From: Actinomycetes bacterium
GTDB taxonomy: Bacteria > Actinomycetota > Acidimicrobiia > Acidimicrobiales > Microtrichaceae
Length of the DNA: 7,610 nucleotides
Direction of reading: 5' to 3'
NCBI GenBank assembly: GCA_023427825.1
Contig: JAEZAI010000444.1
Coordinates: 1-7,610 of the forward strand
A program made the translations under genes and the position numbers. This document shows, in pieces, positions 6,423 through 7,610 of the stretch. The notes beneath the pieces were generated by a model. That model saw only the letters and a list, made by a program, of their open reading frames with translations. It made no database searches and was not told the DNA's origin. Position 1 is the first letter of the stretch. Every line of letters begins with the position of its first letter.

Positions 6423-7216
6423 CGATGGAGCCCTTCGCCGCGCTCATGCGGACCTACTGCATCGACTACACGAACAGCCACGACCTGTCGGTGTGCGACT
6501 CGATCATGGAGCCCGACTACGTCGTGCGGATCTGTGGGATGGCGCTGGAACGTGACGCGTCGTACAAGCCCTCGGTCGAGACCGTCTTCTCCCGCTTCCC
6601 GGCGCTCGGCCTGGTGGTCCACGAGCTCGTCACCAACGGGGACCGGTTGGCGATGCGCTTCAGCGAGCACGGCGCGTCGGCCACAGGGGAGCTGGCCTGC
6701 TGGGCCGGCATCGGCCTCTACGACTGGAACGGCGAGCGCCTGACCAGCTGCCGGGTGGAGCAGGACTTCTGGTCGCAGCGGCGGCAGCTCGACACCGGCG
6801 TGCCCGACGCGCTCGAGGCGCCGCACCTCGACCCGTGGAGCACCACCCGTGCGGTGCCGCCGGACGAGCGGGCCGAGCAGGTGGTGCGGGCGTGGCTGGA
6901 CTCCGGCGACCTCGCGGACGCGGACGGCGGTCGCATCGACGAGACGTCGCTGGAGGAGTTCCGCCGCCCGCTCGACGTGGACGAGGTCGACGTCGCCGAC
7001 CTGTTCTCCGCCGGGGACCGTGTGGCGTTCCACGCCCGGCTGCGGGGTCGCGCCAACGGGGCGGTGGACGGACTCGGCCCGAGCGGCGCGGCCGTGGCCA
7101 TGGACGTCGCCGGCCTCGTGTCGGTCTCGGACGGGCGGGTGGCCGATGCCCACGTGGTGACCGACCGACTCGGCGCGGCGATGGGGCTGCGTTCGACGAG
7201 GGGCGGTGCCGGGTGA
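6419..7216 (+). CDS. SnoaL/NTF2-like protein, probably two-domain
   Basis: A 265-residue protein. Its N-terminal half (about 1-122) reads as a SnoaL-like/NTF2-fold domain: an opening helix YCIDYTNSHDLSVCDSIM (13-30), DYVVRICG (33-40), FPALGLVVHELVTNGDRLAMRF in outline (60-81), and a closing strand GIGLYDWNGERLTSCRVEQDFW (97-118). The second half (about 145-257) has the same order: a helix ERAEQVVRAWLDSGD (150-164), then LFSAGDRVAFHARLRG (195-210), AVAMDVAGLVSVSDGRVADAHVVTD (225-249). It is probably a degenerate second copy joined by a DPWSTTRAVPP linker. Proteins of this fold act as cyclases, isomerases (ketosteroid isomerase-like), hydratases or small-ligand binders, and often accompany P450 and Rieske genes. 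The exact reaction is unknown. ATG 6419 overlaps the Rieske stop (ATGA); ATG 6425, five bases after GAAGGA (6414-6419), is equally possible and would remove two residues. Confidence 0.8.
   Translation: MTMEPFAALMRTYCIDYTNSHDLSVCDSIMEPDYVVRICGMALERDASYKPSVETVFSRFPALGLVVHELVTNGDRLAMRFSEHGASATGELACWAGIGLYDWNGERLTSCRVEQDFWSQRRQLDTGVPDALEAPHLDPWSTTRAVPPDERAEQVVRAWLDSGDLADADGGRIDETSLEEFRRPLDVDEVDVADLFSAGDRVAFHARLRGRANGAVDGLGPSGAAVAMDVAGLVSVSDGRVADAHVVTDRLGAAMGLRSTRGGAG
7198..7203 (+). promoter_or_regulatory. Shine-Dalgarno GAGGGG for the second P450
   Basis: GAGGGG lies nine bases before GTG 7213, inside the end of the SnoaL-like gene. It supports the GTG start; no other ATG or GTG start in frame precedes the conserved P450 N-terminal region. 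Confidence 0.5.
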
Positions 7217-7610
7217 GCTCCCAGGACCTGGACCTCCGCGACGACCGGGACCTCCGCGACGACCGGGACCTCCGCGACGACCTGGACCTCCGCGACCCGG
7301 AGCTCTACCGCCGCGACCCGCAGGGCGTCTGGCGCTGGTTGCGCGAGGCGGACGGACTCGTCCGCGACCGCAACGGGTTCGTCGCGGTGGCCCGGTTCAC
7401 GGACGTCCTGGCGGCCGAGCGGAACGCGGCGGACCTCTCGAACGCCCGCGGCTACCGCGTGCACTGGGAGCCGCAGGAGCGGACGATGATCAGCCAGGAC
7501 GATCCCGCCCACCTGGCCCAGCGTCGCCGCCTCTCGCCGGCGTTGACGCCGCGAGCGGTGAGCTCCCACGCCGATGCGTACCGGTCGCTGGTCCGGGAGC
7601 TCGTGGACGC
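7213..7610 (+). CDS. Cytochrome P450, N-terminal part, runs off right edge
   Basis: The first 132 codons of a second P450. It is recognised by the bacterial P450 opening LDLRDPELYRRDP and VWRWLREADGLV, then FVAVARFTDVLAAERNAADLSN, and especially by SQDDPAHLAQRRRLSPALTPRAV. That last stretch is the equivalent of the DPPxHxxxRxxVxxxFTPR segment before and in the C-helix. The I-helix, ExxR and haem-cysteine motifs lie beyond the window, so completeness cannot be judged. GTG 7213 overlaps the stop of the SnoaL-like gene by 3 bases (GTGA). The first 28 or so residues are unusual: a charged DLRDDR repeat encoded by an 18-nt tandem repeat, placed before the normal DLRDPELY start of the family. It differs clearly from the first P450 in the corresponding segment, so it is not a recent copy and probably acts at another position or on a different intermediate. 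Confidence 0.9.
   Translation, partial: MSSQDLDLRDDRDLRDDRDLRDDLDLRDPELYRRDPQGVWRWLREADGLVRDRNGFVAVARFTDVLAAERNAADLSNARGYRVHWEPQERTMISQDDPAHLAQRRRLSPALTPRAVSSHADAYRSLVRELVD
7231..7296. repeat. 18-nt tandem repeat at the 5' end of the second P450 gene
   Basis: The unit GACCTCCGCGACGACCGG is present at 7231-7248 and 7249-7266 exactly. It recurs at 7267-7284 with one change (CGG to CTG), and its first 12 bases recur at 7285-7296. In frame it encodes DLRDDR-DLRDDR-DLRDDL-DLRD. The near-identity of the copies, including synonymous positions, points to recent slippage or unequal exchange. Because the unit is a multiple of three, copy-number changes keep the frame. Confidence 0.93.

Noticed and set aside
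7231..7296. Possible CRISPR-like repeat array
   Set aside because: The 18-nt units are contiguous with no spacers, in frame, and inside a coding sequence; this is a coding tandem repeat.
6718..7569. Minus-strand open frame with VPVVAEV repeats
   Set aside because: The repeats come from reading the 18-nt tandem repeat of the second P450 backwards. The plus strand shows P450 and SnoaL-like conservation.

Overview
The window is very GC-rich, with strong G/C preference at third codon positions and long antisense shadow ORFs. It uses GTG as well as ATG starts, overlapping stop/start junctions and TANNNT boxes directly in front of start codons. Together with the gene families present, this points to an actinobacterium. 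A member of Acidimicrobiia or another non-model lineage is possible, but this is inference; nothing in the window fixes the taxon.

Layout. (1) 1-586, minus strand: N-terminal part of an acyl-CoA synthetase that runs off the left edge. (2) 587-735: divergent intergenic region holding a 46-bp near-perfect palindrome. (3) 736-2364, plus strand: a complete second acyl-CoA synthetase (AMP-binding class I adenylate-forming enzyme). (4) 2423-3856, plus: an unusual regulator made of two complete FadR-type GntR modules in tandem in one polypeptide. (5) 3857-3990: intergenic region with a 28-bp dyad, probably an operator, over the presumed promoter of the next operon. (6) 3991-7610, plus: a tightly packed four-gene operon. 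It runs cytochrome P450, Rieske non-heme iron oxygenase, SnoaL/NTF2-like protein, second cytochrome P450 (cut by the right edge). Every internal junction overlaps by 1 to 4 nt.

How the genes may work together (inference). Two CoA ligases, three oxygenases of two unrelated types and an NTF2-fold protein beside a FadR-type regulator look like a catabolic cluster. It would take a hydrophobic carboxylic acid, or a compound that yields one (terpenoid, steroid side chain, alicyclic or aromatic acid). The oxygenases would hydroxylate or cleave the scaffold, and the ligases would activate acids as CoA thioesters for beta-oxidation-like breakdown. The regulator probably senses an acid or acyl-CoA intermediate. 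The substrate cannot be read from the sequence. No ferredoxin or ferredoxin reductase for the P450s or the Rieske enzyme is present here, so these must lie outside the window.

No tRNA, rRNA, CRISPR array, insertion sequence or integration site was seen. All three intergenic gaps are under 300 bases.
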